A DNA stretch of 64,000 nucleotides from Volvox africanus (taxonomy: Eukaryota; Chlorophyta; Chlorophyceae; Chlamydomonadales; Volvocaceae). Shown here one piece after another: positions 34,716-62,717 of the stretch. The notes under the pieces were generated by a model. It did not search any database and had not been told where the DNA came from. It saw nothing but the letters and a program-made list of their open reading frames with translations. A program made the translations under genes and the position numbers. Location: NCBI GenBank assembly GCA_030268105.1, contig BSDZ01000004.1, positions 1,297,001 to 1,361,000 on the forward strand, in the 5' to 3' direction. Position 1 is the stretch's first letter; each line of letters opens with the position of its first letter.

Positions 34716-37700
34716 TTACAATTTTGACCGAAGCATGGGTGCTGGTTGAGGGGCTGTGAAACGGCCCGGTGTTGCTACCGATGCAGCTGCCACCGTGTTA
34801 CCGGTTGCACCCTCGGAGGAAGCCGCCGTCTCCGCAGGGTCCAGGTCGGCGCCGTCGTGTTCATCCAGCCACGCCGCCAGCAGCGGAAAGACCTCCTGCT
34901 CCACCCGATGGCCCATAAGGATGTCAAAGTGCCCATAATGGTCTCGAGTGCCGTATTTCGGTCCCAGCTTCGTGAAACGCGCGCAACGAGATCCCGTAAA
35001 AAGGGCGCACGTGGCCTCGGCCCCCTGGACATGTCAGAGAGCGAATTACAGCGCCGCAGGTTCTTTTAGGGTTAAGGATTTAGGGCTCAGTACTTAAGGA
35101 TCTCGAGGGCTCAGTACTTCGCGATGAGAATAAGCGACGCGTTGAGCTCCACCGGGTGTGACCCGTGGGTCGAGAGGAAGCTAGTCCATATGGTATGAGT
35201 CCAGCTGTTCAGTCCAGCACCCTAACCCTCCCCCCGCACTCGTAACCAGCTCCGTATCTAACGCCGTAATGTTGGAGCCCTCGCCGGGCCGTTCGTCCCT
35301 CCCTGCACCCGCGTACCCGCGTACCTGCTGGGCACGTCCCCTCGTTTGATTTGCGGTCACGATTCGAGATTCCCGATTCCACGATTCGCCAACTGACTCT
35401 TCATGCCGCCCACAGACTCGCCGACCCATTCGACCCCTCAAACACTCGCAACGTCAATGCAGCACCATGCAGCTCGCCGCCACCCGGGCCACATCGGGAT
35501 TCCCCCCACGGCCGTGTCCCCCCCCCCTACCTGCGGCGGACACATCCTGTCTCGGTCCCCACAAACAAACAACACCGGTGTCTCGACGCGGGCCAGACGC
35601 GCGGCGTCCGCGTAGGCCTCCTTTCCATCTGCCGTGCAAAGCCCTCGGATACCAAATCCACTGCCAAACTGCAGGATCACCTGCAGAAAAGGGGGGGGGC
35701 CCGGGCACAGCAGCAGCAGCACATGAAGAGCAAACTACCCTGCTGCTCGCTCCAACCAGCTTAGTCCCGCATGGGAACGAACGCATGGCGGTGGCGTGGG
35801 GGAGGGGGGAAGTCGAAAACACCGAAAGGGGAAGGGGGGAAGAAGGGAGCTGCTGATGCACATGTCCTCAAACCCAGGTATCGACATCTCTTTTACCCCT
35901 CTTCCCCACACATACCCAACACCACCACGCTGCAAACCCTCTCCCCCAGCCAGCCAGCCTTACTGACCCCCGCTGAGATGGCGCTGAAGTTCCGTGCCAG
36001 CAGCGCCCGGGCCAGCAATGGGTCCGTGTTGGGAGGCCAAAAGTATAGCTCGTCCACCAGCTGCAGCCCCGCACGACCCAAAGCCAGAGGGCTGTAGGCG
36101 CGCAATGTTGCGCCCGCAGGTACCAGCCACAGGAAGCGGGCCAGCCACAACGTGTGTTGCAGCGCCTGCCACCAGCTGCCTGACGGGCGGAGCCGAAGCA
36201 GCAACAGGAGCAGCAGTGGAGTTGCAGAAGGAAGAGGTGGAATAGAAAGACAAGCCGGGGCAGGAGGCAGAAAAGAGACCCAGGAATGGTCACTGTGCAC
36301 CAAAATATCATCGGGGGATGACGCTGCAGCAACGCATTTCCACAAAGTTACATATAACCCACCCTTTCCCCGTTCTTTCATGAAAGTACAAACACATACA
36401 CATGCACGTACGTGTCTATGTCTCATGACTCAGTTCCCCGACAAGCTCAGTCTCCTGAGGCGCCATCCCAACCCGGCAGCGCGTCCCGTCCTCGACCTCG
36501 GCATGGGTGTTGGCCCTTCCCTTTCCTTCCTTTTGCAGTCCCTTTGCAGTCCCTTTCCTGAGACGGCGAGGACCCCGGCTTGCCCGGCCCGGCCTGGCCA
36601 TTTCTGCTGCTGGAGAGCAGAGAAGAAATCCTCACCACGTAAGAAGCAACCCGAGCCAACGACCGTAGCGCTCGCCACTGCCTCCCCCGGTGGACCTCCC
36701 AGAGCAAGCAGCCGCGTCAGAATCATCCCGCCCATTGAGTGGCCCAACACATGCGCCCGAGGTGCGCCTGTGGCATGTCGTACGTACTGCAGGACGGCAG
36801 GCAAATCCTTGGTGACGTAGTCGTCGATGGTCCACCAGCGTGACCTTACAAACAGCCGGGGCCTGTCGCTCTGGCCGTTGCCTGGTCACCCGGGTGGGAC
36901 AGCGGGAGTGGGAGTGGGAGTGGGAGTGGGAGTGGGAGTGGGAGTGGGAGTGGGAGTGGGAGGGTGCGGAAGCTTTACGCAAGGAAAGCCTGGGAAAGCA
37001 GCGAGACGTTTTGGAAACGCCGCGAGCCTGGCGGGAGCAGATATGGGGGAATACCAAGCCCAACAGAGGTGTGAGGTCGGAGGAAAAGGAGGAGAGTTGG
37101 GATTTGGACCGCTGGCAGTGCTTCGATTCGAGTTTTGATATTCCATTCTGATCAAATTTAAAACACAAACAAACGCACACGTGCGCGCGCTTCAAGTAAT
37201 GCTGTCTGTTTGCCTGTCCATCCCCCTCTCTCTGTCTTCCAGATCCCACCTCGCAGCTCCACCGTCCATACATCCCACCCCTTGGACGCCAGGTAGTCCG
37301 CCCTGCAACACCAGGGCACAGCACAACAGAGCGCAAGTCTGGACGACATAATCACCGACATATGGCCGAGGGATACCCTGTTTAGCTTCCGCCGTCAGTT
37401 TCCCTCCCTCTCTTCCGTCCATGTCCAGAAAGATGATGTCTCCATCACCGCCTCCGTCTTGTCTGGTCATTGCACGAATTGGGTGTTTTCCTCCTTTTGC
37501 CGTCAATAAGTCAACTCAACTCAGGTCCCCTTGATGACCGACATCATACGACCTACAGGCTGACCACGGGCGACAAGTCGAACGTGTAAGCTCCCGAGGA
37601 GCCCAGGCCGGGGCATAAGATCACGGGGTAGCGGCGCTGGCGCGGCGGAACGCTGTTGGTGCTAGCCGTGACGTCACATCCGGCGGAGGCAGATGAAGCA

Positions 37701-38092
37701 GGTGAAGAGGCATCCCCGCAGATCTCCGACGGAGTTGATGCCTCTGTCACCGTGCTAGTTTGAGCCTCCCGTGTCCTGACCAAGTGAAGCCGCCAGCCAT
37801 CAGATGTCGTACAATGGTGGTGTGTTTTGATGTGGGGAGGGGCAGAGGTGCACGGCTGATGGGGACGTGGTAGGTTCTGAGTTTCTGCGTCTATTGGGGC
37901 TGAGGGGGCTGAGGAGAGTATTCTATTTGGAGTCCGGGTTTCTGGAGGCCGTGAGGGCTCCGGAAACGTGGGAGGAGTATCGCATCGAGTTAGCTGCTCG
38001 CCTGGAAGAGGCATTGGGTCCGCACTTTTGGGTTGAGGCAGGTCGGCAGTAGCTTCAGGGTAGGCAAAACCTTCTCCAGCTCCGAAGGCCAT
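34716..38092 (-). CDS. Alpha/beta-hydrolase (lipase-like, GHSMGG nucleophile)
   Basis: Serine hydrolase fold. Firm exons: 38092-37557 (ATG chosen at 38092; contains YPVILCPGLGSSGAYTFDL) and 37302-37250 (DYLASKGWDVWTVELRG), phase-matched. Further exons: about 36844-36636 (TIDDYVTKDLPAVLQYV, then GHSMGG at 36745-36728), about 36250-35975 (ALQHTLWLARF... NTDPLLARALL), about 35690-35540 (acid loop VLFVCGDRDRMCPP) and a last one near 34980-34716 (HYGHFDILMGHR, catalytic His; stop at 34716). The phase between 37250 and 36844 does not match directly, so a small exon is probably missing. Ser, Asp and His of the triad are therefore all present. The order of motifs resembles plant hydrolases of the UCP031088 type; substrate unknown, acyl-lipid is a guess. 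Confidence 0.85.
36900..36963. repeat. (GTGGGA)n hexanucleotide (hydrolase intron)
   Basis: About 10 GTGGGA units. On the sense strand it is a TCCCAC pyrimidine-rich run about 57 nt upstream of the acceptor of the GHSMGG exon. Confidence 0.94.
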
Positions 38093-39111
38093 GTGAAGGA
38101 TTACCAAGCCTGTAGTTTATTTGAGGGAGATGTCTGTAGCTACTTGAGTGGTGAGTCACGCCGTGCCGCGAGGTGTGAATGCTGTTTTGCCCGCTGCCGA
38201 ACTGCACCCGATGGCGCGACGGTCCAAATAATTTGCCCAATCTGAATTGGACGTCGTTATCCTTGTAACGATAAAGATTGGCTTATTTCGAGGCTTATGT
38301 GCTCGAGTGGCTCCCGGAAGAGTTCGTTATAGGCAGTTCGCCTGGTGAAGAACGTTGATATTGCAGGCGTATTGTCACAGGGTGATTGGGGTAATACAGG
38401 GAGCTCAAGTCCATTTAAACTTAGCGTGTTGCAACACGGTAAGCTTATTATGCATCTGTGCGTACTATGTGCGATTCCGCCTCAGCAACTGCCACCCGCG
38501 TTCAAGCGAATCTATATTCAGTGCCGGTTGTTATGGAATAGTCTATTAGACTTTATTACTTATCTGCTTGTACTATTTTAGCATCTTGAATTTGGAGTTC
38601 GGGCAGGGACATGGAAATTACATCCTTAGCGCATAGTTTTTTCCCAAAGAAATTTGTAGTTTTAATTTGAAGCCGAAATGCGACAATAGTGATGTTAAGA
38701 GCATCATGCTCCTCATTAGTTAAGGTCTTTGGAGTACCATTTCCTCAAAATGAGTGAACGAAGAACGGCCGTGCGCATGCTGCAGGCTCAATGCTTGGAA
38801 GAATATTCTTCGGGTATGCTCCAGAATAAATACATGCGTGGGGGAGTATTTGGCCCATACTTCCCGCCGGCATTCGAAACATTCTAGGCGAGAGGCGCAC
38901 AGTAACCAGAGTTCAAACGAGTCGAACATCATATTAATTTCGTTCAATAATGATTCGTAATTTCCAACGATTTTCTCTGTAGACATGATATGGGAGCTGG
39001 GGCGTAGCTGCGACGCCTCTTGCAAAGGGGCATGCCTCCTTGCAAAGGGAGCGGACTCGTCTCCGCTTCTAAGACGTATTAAGATCCTAATGGTTGCAAC
39101 CATCTCAATTC
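38093..39111. promoter_or_regulatory. Divergent intergenic region (hydrolase / 39112 gene)
   Basis: About 1 kb between the hydrolase ATG (38092, minus) and the ATG at 39112 (plus); both promoters must lie here. The middle (about 38350-38760) is AT-rich. No TATA-like element could be assigned with confidence and no other gene is apparent. Confidence 0.5.
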
Positions 39112-40380
39112 ATGATGTCCAACGCAGGTGGAGAGCCCGGTCCCCGCGGCTGTGCCGCTCTTTCAACCCAGCCTCCGACCCTCGGCGCACGTGCCAGTCG
39201 CCGTCGCAGCGCTTGCTTCCTTCTTCCTCCCACCGATATCATAGAATCCTACAGAGCGCATATTTCGCTAAGCTGCAGCGGCAGCGACAACGGCAGCACA
39301 GGACCCGCGTCACCTGTGCTGCTCCAGCCACGGCGCGCACAGCCTCCCCCGGACTTCGTCGACACCGGCCCCGATGCGGGTCCCTCTCCCAGTCCGCCCC
39401 GCTCTGGCAGCACTGTGAGTCCTTCCGACCCCGACCTGGCCCCATTCCACCTCTCTGTCCCCCTGACCCTCCTGAGCCTCCACAACGGCGGCATGCGCCA
39501 TTCACCGCGCGCCAGTCGCGATGCATCACCAGTCTCTTGCTTCCTGATCTCTAGGGAGGGTTCCATCGTTTGCCGCCAGGGAGATATCGACGGTATTGAG
39601 GAACTCTCCACCGGCGACACGCAGGACAGTCCGGGTGCCAGCCTCAGTGGCGGCTGCAAGCGGTCCGGGGAGCGCAGCAGCGTCTGCGACTCTCCGCTCA
39701 CCCGCACCAGCTCCCTCACCCTGCGCTCTGCACCCTTCCCAACAGCAATCTGCTCCGCCGCTGGCGGTCCGTCTCCTCCGATACCTTTAAGGGCCAGCAC
39801 TACTGGCGTCATCACGGCGACATCACGCGCATCAACAAGTGTCGATCTGGCTGACCTGCCCTCACCCTCGGCGGGGCTCAGTCCCACCATTGTTGGGGGA
39901 GGAAAATCTCTGCCGCTGGCTGAGGCCGGCGGTGCCGGTGGCGCCGCCTGCAGCGCCAGCATTGCGCTACCGGGGCACCTTTGCTCGCACCGCCCGCCCA
40001 CGCCGGTGTGCAGAGAAGATGATCTGCTGACGTCAATGCGTCATCTGTCATCCCCGACGCGACGACGCTCCCGCTTCGCTTCGACTTCGGACTCGCCGTT
40101 GTTTGCAGCAGCTGCCGCCGCCATCGCCGCAGAGGAAGCCGACCTGCTGGACTCGCCACGAGGTGGTGGCGGCGGCAGTAGCGGCGCCGTCAACGGCGGC
40201 CCCGGAAACTGGAGCGGCAATTGCATTGTCTCGGAGCCACGTAATACACGGCGCAGTACGCTTGGCACAATCAACGACAGCAGCGGGAATGGCAGCGGCA
40301 GCGTTGGGGTTGCTGGAGTTGACGCGGCAGGGGCCCCGGCGGCTGCGGGAGGGCCAGCTCCGCGACCTGCTGTGGCGGCA

Positions 40381-40418
<38 letters not shown>

Positions 40419-41277
40419 AGGACCCGCCGGTGAACACGTCCTGCGGAGCCCTAGCCTTTCAATGACGTGGCGTACCGCATCTCAGCTCGTACCTGTTCCC
40501 GGTAAGTTGGTGGTTGCATAAATCAACCGTTTGAATCCATAGGTGTGGCACGGTTCCCCAACAGACATTTCCCGCCTTGGGAATGAGGCCCATGGCACGG
40601 TATGTGCGTCACCTTGGCAGTGGGTTACGGCCGTACAGGCAAAGTGGCCGGTGGGATTCGGAAGTGAATTGGTTGGATTAACGGCTCCCCGGGGGTATAG
40701 GCGGGATAAGGACAAGGATGAGGATGAGGGAGGGGTTTAGGAGGGTCACGGGCCTCGTGACCGCTGTCCCGTGCTTCTCGAAGGGTTCGAAATTTGGATT
40801 ATATTTACGTATATCTATATGTTTATTCGGTAAGAAAATCTGCACACACCCACACCGACACCGGGGTCACCTCAGTCCTCTGAACCCCCGTTTTGCCGAA
40901 CTTCTCCCGCCTCATGCCTCATGCCTCATGCCCCCTGTCTCATGCCTCCTTGCTGACGTCACGTGGTTGTTGCAGAGGAGCCGCTCAGACCGCAATCCCG
41001 ACATGAAGGGGTCTCCGCGCAGCGAGATGCGGCTGCAGCCTCTCCAGGTGGGCTGAGGCCGCCGAGTGGTGGCGGCAGCGGCGGCGGCTCCCCGACCTTC
41101 GTGACAGCGGGCTCCTTCCCTCGCGCAGCCACTCCAGGCCCCGGCGCAGTGGCTCTCTGTCCGGGGGGTGTAGTCGTGGGGAGACGGCTCCGAAACAACA
41201 GCAGCAGCTGCATGCAGGTCTCCCCACCGGAAATGTCGTACGGAGGTGCGATCAAGAACTATCCTCGTGCCACACGC

Positions 41278-41350
<73 letters not shown>

Positions 41351-42743
41351 TACACCGGTGTTTGTTTCAGTAAGCAGGTACTTTTTCGCAACCAAAAGAA
41401 TATTTGAGGCTTCAGGAGCCGTAACTAGGAGAATTGGTGGGGACTTGGGCTGGTTACTTGTGATGGATGGTACGATCCTGCTGGGGTGTCTATGGGTAAA
41501 TATTGATCCATGATGACCAATTATTTGAAAACGTTATTATGGGGTAATATTTGCAGGTGGATTTCCTAGAGTATAATGATTGTATCGAGGGGACTTTAAG
41601 GTAGTTGCCCTGGTTCAAGTTCCCCCTCTCCCTCTTGTGTCCGCCATGCAGCAAAGGCCCAATAGGAAGGATGGGCCATATACGGTCCATCCTGGACACT
41701 ACCCGTAGATACCCCAGAGGATACCACAGAAAAGAGACATTTTCTCCAGGAAAACTTGTGAATGTGCGTATGCGAATGATGATACGAGGCCCCCACAGCT
41801 GTTGCTCTTCCATAGGCTAGTTCATAAACTAGGCTAGTTCTTAGTGAATGGCAAGCAGTTCCACCAGGTCAGTGGGATTCTCCAGCCTGATGGCCCTCTG
41901 CATATGCATGTACCTGGTGACATGGTGAGCAAAAACTACAAGTAGATAAACACAGAGCAATAGTGAGAGGGAGTCTGTAGTAATTGAGAGCCGCAAAGGT
42001 CTCTCGAGATGCTGATAGGGTACTTCTGCACCTTGATATTGTGCTGGTGTGTGGGCCGTACATGTACGACTACTACTACATTAGCTGTGGAAGGGGGGAA
42101 CTCATACCCCGACATCACGCGCTATTGCACCCTGTGTTGTGAATGGGACCTCCTACGATCTGAGGCAAGGCGGTAATTAGGGGTTTTCATGCTCTTGAGG
42201 GGGCGCAAAAGGCCCCCTGGCCTTTTGCACTATTGTAAGTTTGTAACCACCGTAACGGAAACAAATGCTTTCGTTACTTGCACCCAAAACCAGACTCCCA
42301 AAATCCAAAACAAATACGGATACATACATATACACATACACATATACACACACACGTTCATGAAGCGCCGTTCAATTAAAGTGGTTTCCATTTTCACTCC
42401 CCAAAAATACAATACTTGCACAAACACAGACACAGGCCTGACTACCTCGCAAAGCTTTCGCTTGGGTGGATCTGGTATTGGTGGCGGTAGCGGCTTCCTC
42501 GCCGGGATCGCCGACCCTGGTTCTGGAGCCGGGGAGCAATTCGCTGACGACTCCCTCAGCAGCTTCATGCACAGCTTCGGGCCCGGCACGAACGCAACCG
42601 ATCGGCTCTGTCCGACGCCTGCCCTGGAGAGCGGGGCATCATCCGGCTTGGGACTGGGGCTGGGAATGGGTCCCGTGGGTCAGGGAGTGGGGGTTGGAGT
42701 GGGAGTGGGGTTGGGGGGCGGAGGCCGAATCACGGCCCGATGA
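39112..42743 (+). CDS. Unrecognised Ser/Gly/Ala/Pro-rich protein, three exons, 655 residues
   Basis: Exons 39112-40501, 40976-41245 and 42436-42743 join in phase (1390+270+308 nt) with GTAAGT and GTGCGA donors and TTGCAG and ACACAG acceptors; stop TGA at 42741. Start taken as the first of two adjacent ATGs (39112, 39115). The protein is mostly disordered in appearance: Ser/Thr/Pro-rich with many SP sites (LSSPTRRRSR, SLTLRSAPFP), a poly-Ala run near 428-444 and Gly-rich stretches. No enzyme motif or membrane segment seen. A TGTAA lies 333 bp after the stop. It could instead be the 5' part of the downstream kinase gene, but the in-frame stop and the kinase's own phase-matched 5' exons argue against that. 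Confidence 0.65.
41277..41355. repeat. (CATACA)n hexanucleotide
   Basis: About 13 ACATAC units in intron 2 of the 39112 gene, starting some 30 nt after its donor. Confidence 0.95.
41975..42072 (-). mobile_element. Dispersed ~98-bp fragment, copy B (possible TE relic)
   Basis: Reverse-complement partner of 13978-14073, in intron 2 of the 39112 gene. Both share the palindrome-containing edge TAGTCGTACATGTACGG and end at TACTACAG; flanking sequence is unrelated. Confidence 0.55.
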
Positions 42744-43075
42744 TGATGGATGAATGAAATCGTCTGGTGCGGGAGACCAGGTGGCGGGTTGGGTACGGAG
42801 GAATGTGGGTTTAAAACCCGCCCCCCGCCCTCGTGTCAGCCCCTGATGGACACGAACATATGTGCCTGCTTTATGCGCGCGCGTGTGTGTGTGTTTGTGG
42901 ATTGGCTATGATGCTTAGACCTTTGATGGTTTATTTGTGCATGCTTGCGTTTTGTGTTTATCCGCGTGTTATTTAGATATGAATAATATGCACAAATGGA
43001 CTAAATGCCCTGGTGCTCACGGTCACGATTACCCGGGGGGCATGTCAACGCGCAGCCATACCAACCACTATGTGG

Positions 43076-43080
43076 TGTAA
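43076..43080 (+). terminator. Candidate poly(A) signal TGTAA for the 39112 gene
   Basis: TGTAA 333 bp after the TGA at 42743; it supports ending that gene before the kinase gene. Confidence 0.5.
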
Positions 43081-43222
43081 TGTGTACTTGTCTGGTCGTG
43101 TCCTGGTCTCTGTGAGGGCACATCTACCCGTTTGCGCTTTCACGTCGTCCCTGTGCGCTTGGTTTAGAGGCAGCACGTCAAGACTATAGCTATACCATAT
43201 TACTGTGAGAGGCAGGAAAGAA

Positions 43223-43645
43223 GATGAATGGCACCCTTCACATGGTACTGCTACAGCCCTGAAGGTAAAGCCTGTACGCCAGAATCATCATATTTGGGCT
43301 ATTGTACTATGAACCGCTTATGTACGTCTAAGTGTACGTCTATGTGTACGTCTATGTGTACGTCTATGTCTATGCGTTCATGAATTATGATGCGAGGAGG
43401 GGCCGCACATGCACCCCATGCGCGGGGCTGAATGAATGATGAATGGCACCCTTCACATGGTACTGCTACAGCCCTGAAGGTAAAGCCTGTACCCCAGAAT
43501 CATCATATTTGGGCTATTGTACTATGAACCGCTTATGTACGTCTAAGTGTACGTCTATGTGTACGTCTATGTGTACGTCTATGTCTATGCGTTCATGAAT
43601 TATGATGCGAGGAGGGGCCGCACATGCACCCCATGCGCGGGGCTG
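43223..43645. repeat. 208-bp tandem direct duplication
   Basis: Copies 43223-43430 and 43438-43645, offset 215 bp, separated by the 7-bp AATGAAT. The only difference noticed is one G/C change (GTACGCCAG against GTACCCCAG). Each copy includes an internal TGTACGTCTA run. Confidence 0.95.
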
Positions 43646-44979
43646 CTCCTGTTAGGGCGGACGATTTGATGGATACATGTGCATGTGTGTATGCCGACAC
43701 AGCACCCCGTTAGTTGGAAAGGAAGCCGCTCTCGGAGAAGGGGACATTCTGGGGCTAAGCGGGCGGCCCCGGCATCCGGTCATCATTAGGAATGTCGGCC
43801 TAGCGAGGGATGAGGGCAAGGGATTCGGAGGGGGATGGATTGGCAGGATGTTTATCGCACCTCTTGTGACGCCACCTGGTGACCCCTCCTTTCTCCTTTC
43901 TCTGGTTGATGGAGAGAAAGAAATACAGGGAAAAGCAAGACGGGAAACAGTGCGTGCTTGCATGCGTGCGCGCCGCGTCTGGCAACCCTTTACAGAGCTT
44001 GCACGGCAGGATGTTACAATGTGTTGCTTTATTCGATTATGGCGAGCGCTGCTCTCTCCCGCTTCTCCCCTTATTCTGTTGGCTATTTTTCTTCAAGTAC
44101 CCTTGGCTTCCCACGGCTGGGCTGAGCTATAGTGGCTCAGCGGACGTTCTGGTTGCGCAGGCCAACACAGTGTGGGCATTGGCGGTGTGGGGCGGTACTA
44201 ACTTTGGAACTCGGACGCGCCAACAACTGCGCTGATGTATTTGTCGAGCTGGTCCGCGATTGCGCCGGCTGAAGGGCGAGGACGAGGGCAGCCTTTCCAG
44301 GAAGTCGTTGCCACATCACCTTAGGGGCTGTGCGTATGCTTTTTCCTAAGGCTCTCTAGAAGTCGGGAAGGAAGGGGAAAGGGGAATGCAAGGTATCGCG
44401 CCAGCTGCTGTGGCGTGTATGCATCACCAAATGAAAGATCAAAGTTGAAAGAGCTCGCGTGTCTACGTTGTCGTGTGATGAAGTGTGATCGTGTTTTGTG
44501 CGTGCGCATGTTTGCTGTGTGCGTCATGACGCGCACGGGAAAGCATTTTCATGAGAGTACTGATACGATGATTTTGTTTTATTGCAGGACTGGAACAGGG
44601 ACAGAGGGAAAGGCGCCACATAGACGCGCAATCACGTTTGCGTTTGCGTTCGCATTCACGTCTCGTCTCGTCACGTTCTTAACGCAAAGAAACAATCTCC
44701 ATCTTGCGTCGGGAACGCATGCAGCGACCGCTGGGAAGGGCGCGGCCGTCATTTCCTAATGGATTTGAAGAGTTCAGTATTTATTTTATGCCGTACCATA
44801 TCGTACGTCTGTGCACCGAAGCCCCTCAAAGCCTCACCTCACCACCGCCACGTAGACATAAGAAGAGCACATGGCCAAACAAAAGATTAGTAAGAGTTTT
44901 AACATTCTTATAGGCCCTTACATCAATTCGACTGCTATGCAAACCGTTGTCGCGTACCTCTTAGAAAGCAACCCCGCTG

Positions 44980-45280
44980 GGACTCCTGGACCCGGTGAAC
45001 TGCCTTCCGTACTTATGCTCCGTTCCCCGCTATCTTGTACACCGGCTAAAACCAGCATCTCTTTTTCAATGTTTTTGTTTCAATCATCAGGTTGCTATGT
45101 CTAACGCCAGGGTACGAATACTTGGGCATCCCATGACCGAGGCCGTATCGGACACCAGTTTCCTCCTATGAGCTCACATCTTAAAATTCAAAACATAATC
45201 TTACTTGTTTTATAATCTCGGTTTACAATACCGCGATTTTGGATAATTTTCAGTAGGCGGTTCACCGGGTCCAGGAGTCC
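44980..45280. repeat. Inverted repeat with 21-bp perfect arms
   Basis: GGACTCCTGGACCCGGTGAAC at 44980-45000 is repeated inverted at 45260-45280, with weaker similarity outside the arms (CCCGCTG against CGGGCGG). The loop is 259 bp. It could be the core of a small non-autonomous element; no target-site duplication was found by eye. Confidence 0.7.
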
Positions 45281-46182
45281 GGGCGGGTGTGTTTGCATCT
45301 TAGGGCCGTTGACACGGTTAAGTATGACTTGGCTTAAAATAAAAGGGAGAGTATGTGCCCAAGCAGTGAGATTTCTTTCGACCCTTCCATTCAACGAACC
45401 AATTTTATCGGCCGTTTGAGACTACTTAAAGTAATGGATAGGAATACTTAGTCCGACATCAAGAGAACGGCTTTCCTTCGTGCGGCGAATAATTGGATTT
45501 TTATTTGTATCAGCTTGTTTTCTTAGTCTCTATTTAATCTAATGAGATCTCCTGGCTTGACCTAGCCGTTATGTACGTTTCATGTCTCCCTTGGGCCTTA
45601 CGACCTCTTGCGAGTTTTCATTTTGCAGCAATGAATAATTTAAAGCATACAAATAAAATTTATTGTTATGTTTCTTGTAGAATATCAACATAAACCAGTG
45701 CAGGTAACGTTTGAGTAGACTCCACCTTACTCGGCCATCTACGTACGCGAAAAGATCGGCGATCCCAGAAGTGAAGCTCCATAAATGCTGTTTTAAGCAC
45801 GAAGTATAAAGATGTATAGGATTCAGTATAGTACGTATACCTATGATCAAACCTGTCCGGAATGGCTCCACCGTTGGGGATTTATCGTACTATTGGTCAT
45901 CTGAAGACCGCTCTGCAGTTCCTAAGTAGTTTCCTTGCTTAATCAACTTATGGTGCATGAAACATTGCGATGCATGTACTTGGGGCTGCAGCACCTGATA
46001 GTGTTCGAACTTCATCCGAAACGGAGGTTACGTTAGGTTAATCTCTACAGATGTTGACAATACATTTAGGCTAAGGAATATCTATACATTCTCGGGTCTC
46101 CGATGAAATTTCCTCCCTTCGAAATGCAGCTGCGCTGCTAGCATAACACTTGTGTTTGCAGCGGCTAAAGTAACCTTGTAAA

Positions 46183-61811
<15,629 letters not shown>

Positions 61812-62712
61812 TGTAGAGGTAATGTGTCCCGGCGGCATTTCATCAGGATGGCGGCGGGCCCTTGATTCTCTGACGCGCCTACACTGTCCACCGGCGGCCG
61901 ATGTGCGTTGCTCATTGCGCAGTTGGCATCCCGATGTTATAAATCCTCCTGATGGGTAAGCTTCACTGGATTCGAGCTTCAGGGGGTACTCCCTCCCCAG
62001 GATGGTGAACGGCACCTTCCGGAGGTCAGCTTCCGGTGGGTGGCGTGACATTGAGATGGCTAGTTAGTTGCCGGTTAGCTGGTAATCTGCTTAGATCAGA
62101 TCAGGACCTGACGAGTGCAAGCCGGGACACGGAGTCGCGTACGAACTGACGTACGATGGATGGCATTTACGTGATAGACGTGCGAGCAGTCGAAGTGTCC
62201 CCCCTTTAAGCGGAGGTGGGTCAGTTTTTGCTCCTACTAGGGCTTATAAGGTGCATTACCATGCCGGGTATGTACTGGTGTTTGTGGTGCTAAGGGGCTG
62301 CGGGGGTCCATGTGGCGGGCCCAAACGGTGCGCAGTCCACACACATCATGGTGGGTCAAATGATCCCGGCCCCCTCCTCCTCAACATCCTCCTCCTCTGC
62401 CTCTGCCTCTTATTCACACATGCATCTACCCCAACTACCCCAACGCGACGTTGGAAGCAACCATACACCTTGCGTGCATGTGTGGAGGTCGGGGACTGCG
62501 GCCGGAGCAGCAGAACGCTGCGATGTACACAAGCAGGCAGGACCTAAGCGGCAAATGATGAGCGGCAAACATGAGTCACATCAATTACCAGAGTTTATAT
62601 GATCTAGACATTTGGCGGGACAAGACGTCCGTACTGCACGCAGGATGCATGCACTTGATAAGTGTGTATGTGATTGTGAGCGCATGCAAGTTCCAGGTTG
62701 TGGGTGGGTTGG

Positions 62713-62717
62713 TGTAA
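62713..62717 (+). terminator. Candidate poly(A) signal TGTAA for the kinase gene
   Basis: First plus-strand TGTAA noticed after the kinase stop, about 900 bp downstream; a long but not exceptional 3' UTR for this group. Confidence 0.3.

Larger units (their letters stand above)
42744..46182. other. Gene-poor spacer between the 39112 gene and the kinase gene
   Basis: 3.4 kb without a supported gene. It contains a TGTAA at 43076, a 208-bp tandem duplication (43223-43645), an inverted repeat (44980-45000 / 45260-45280) and an AT-rich, low-GC stretch (about 45150-46160) unlike the exons. Open frames of up to about 150 codons show no similarity I recognise. Confidence 0.6.
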
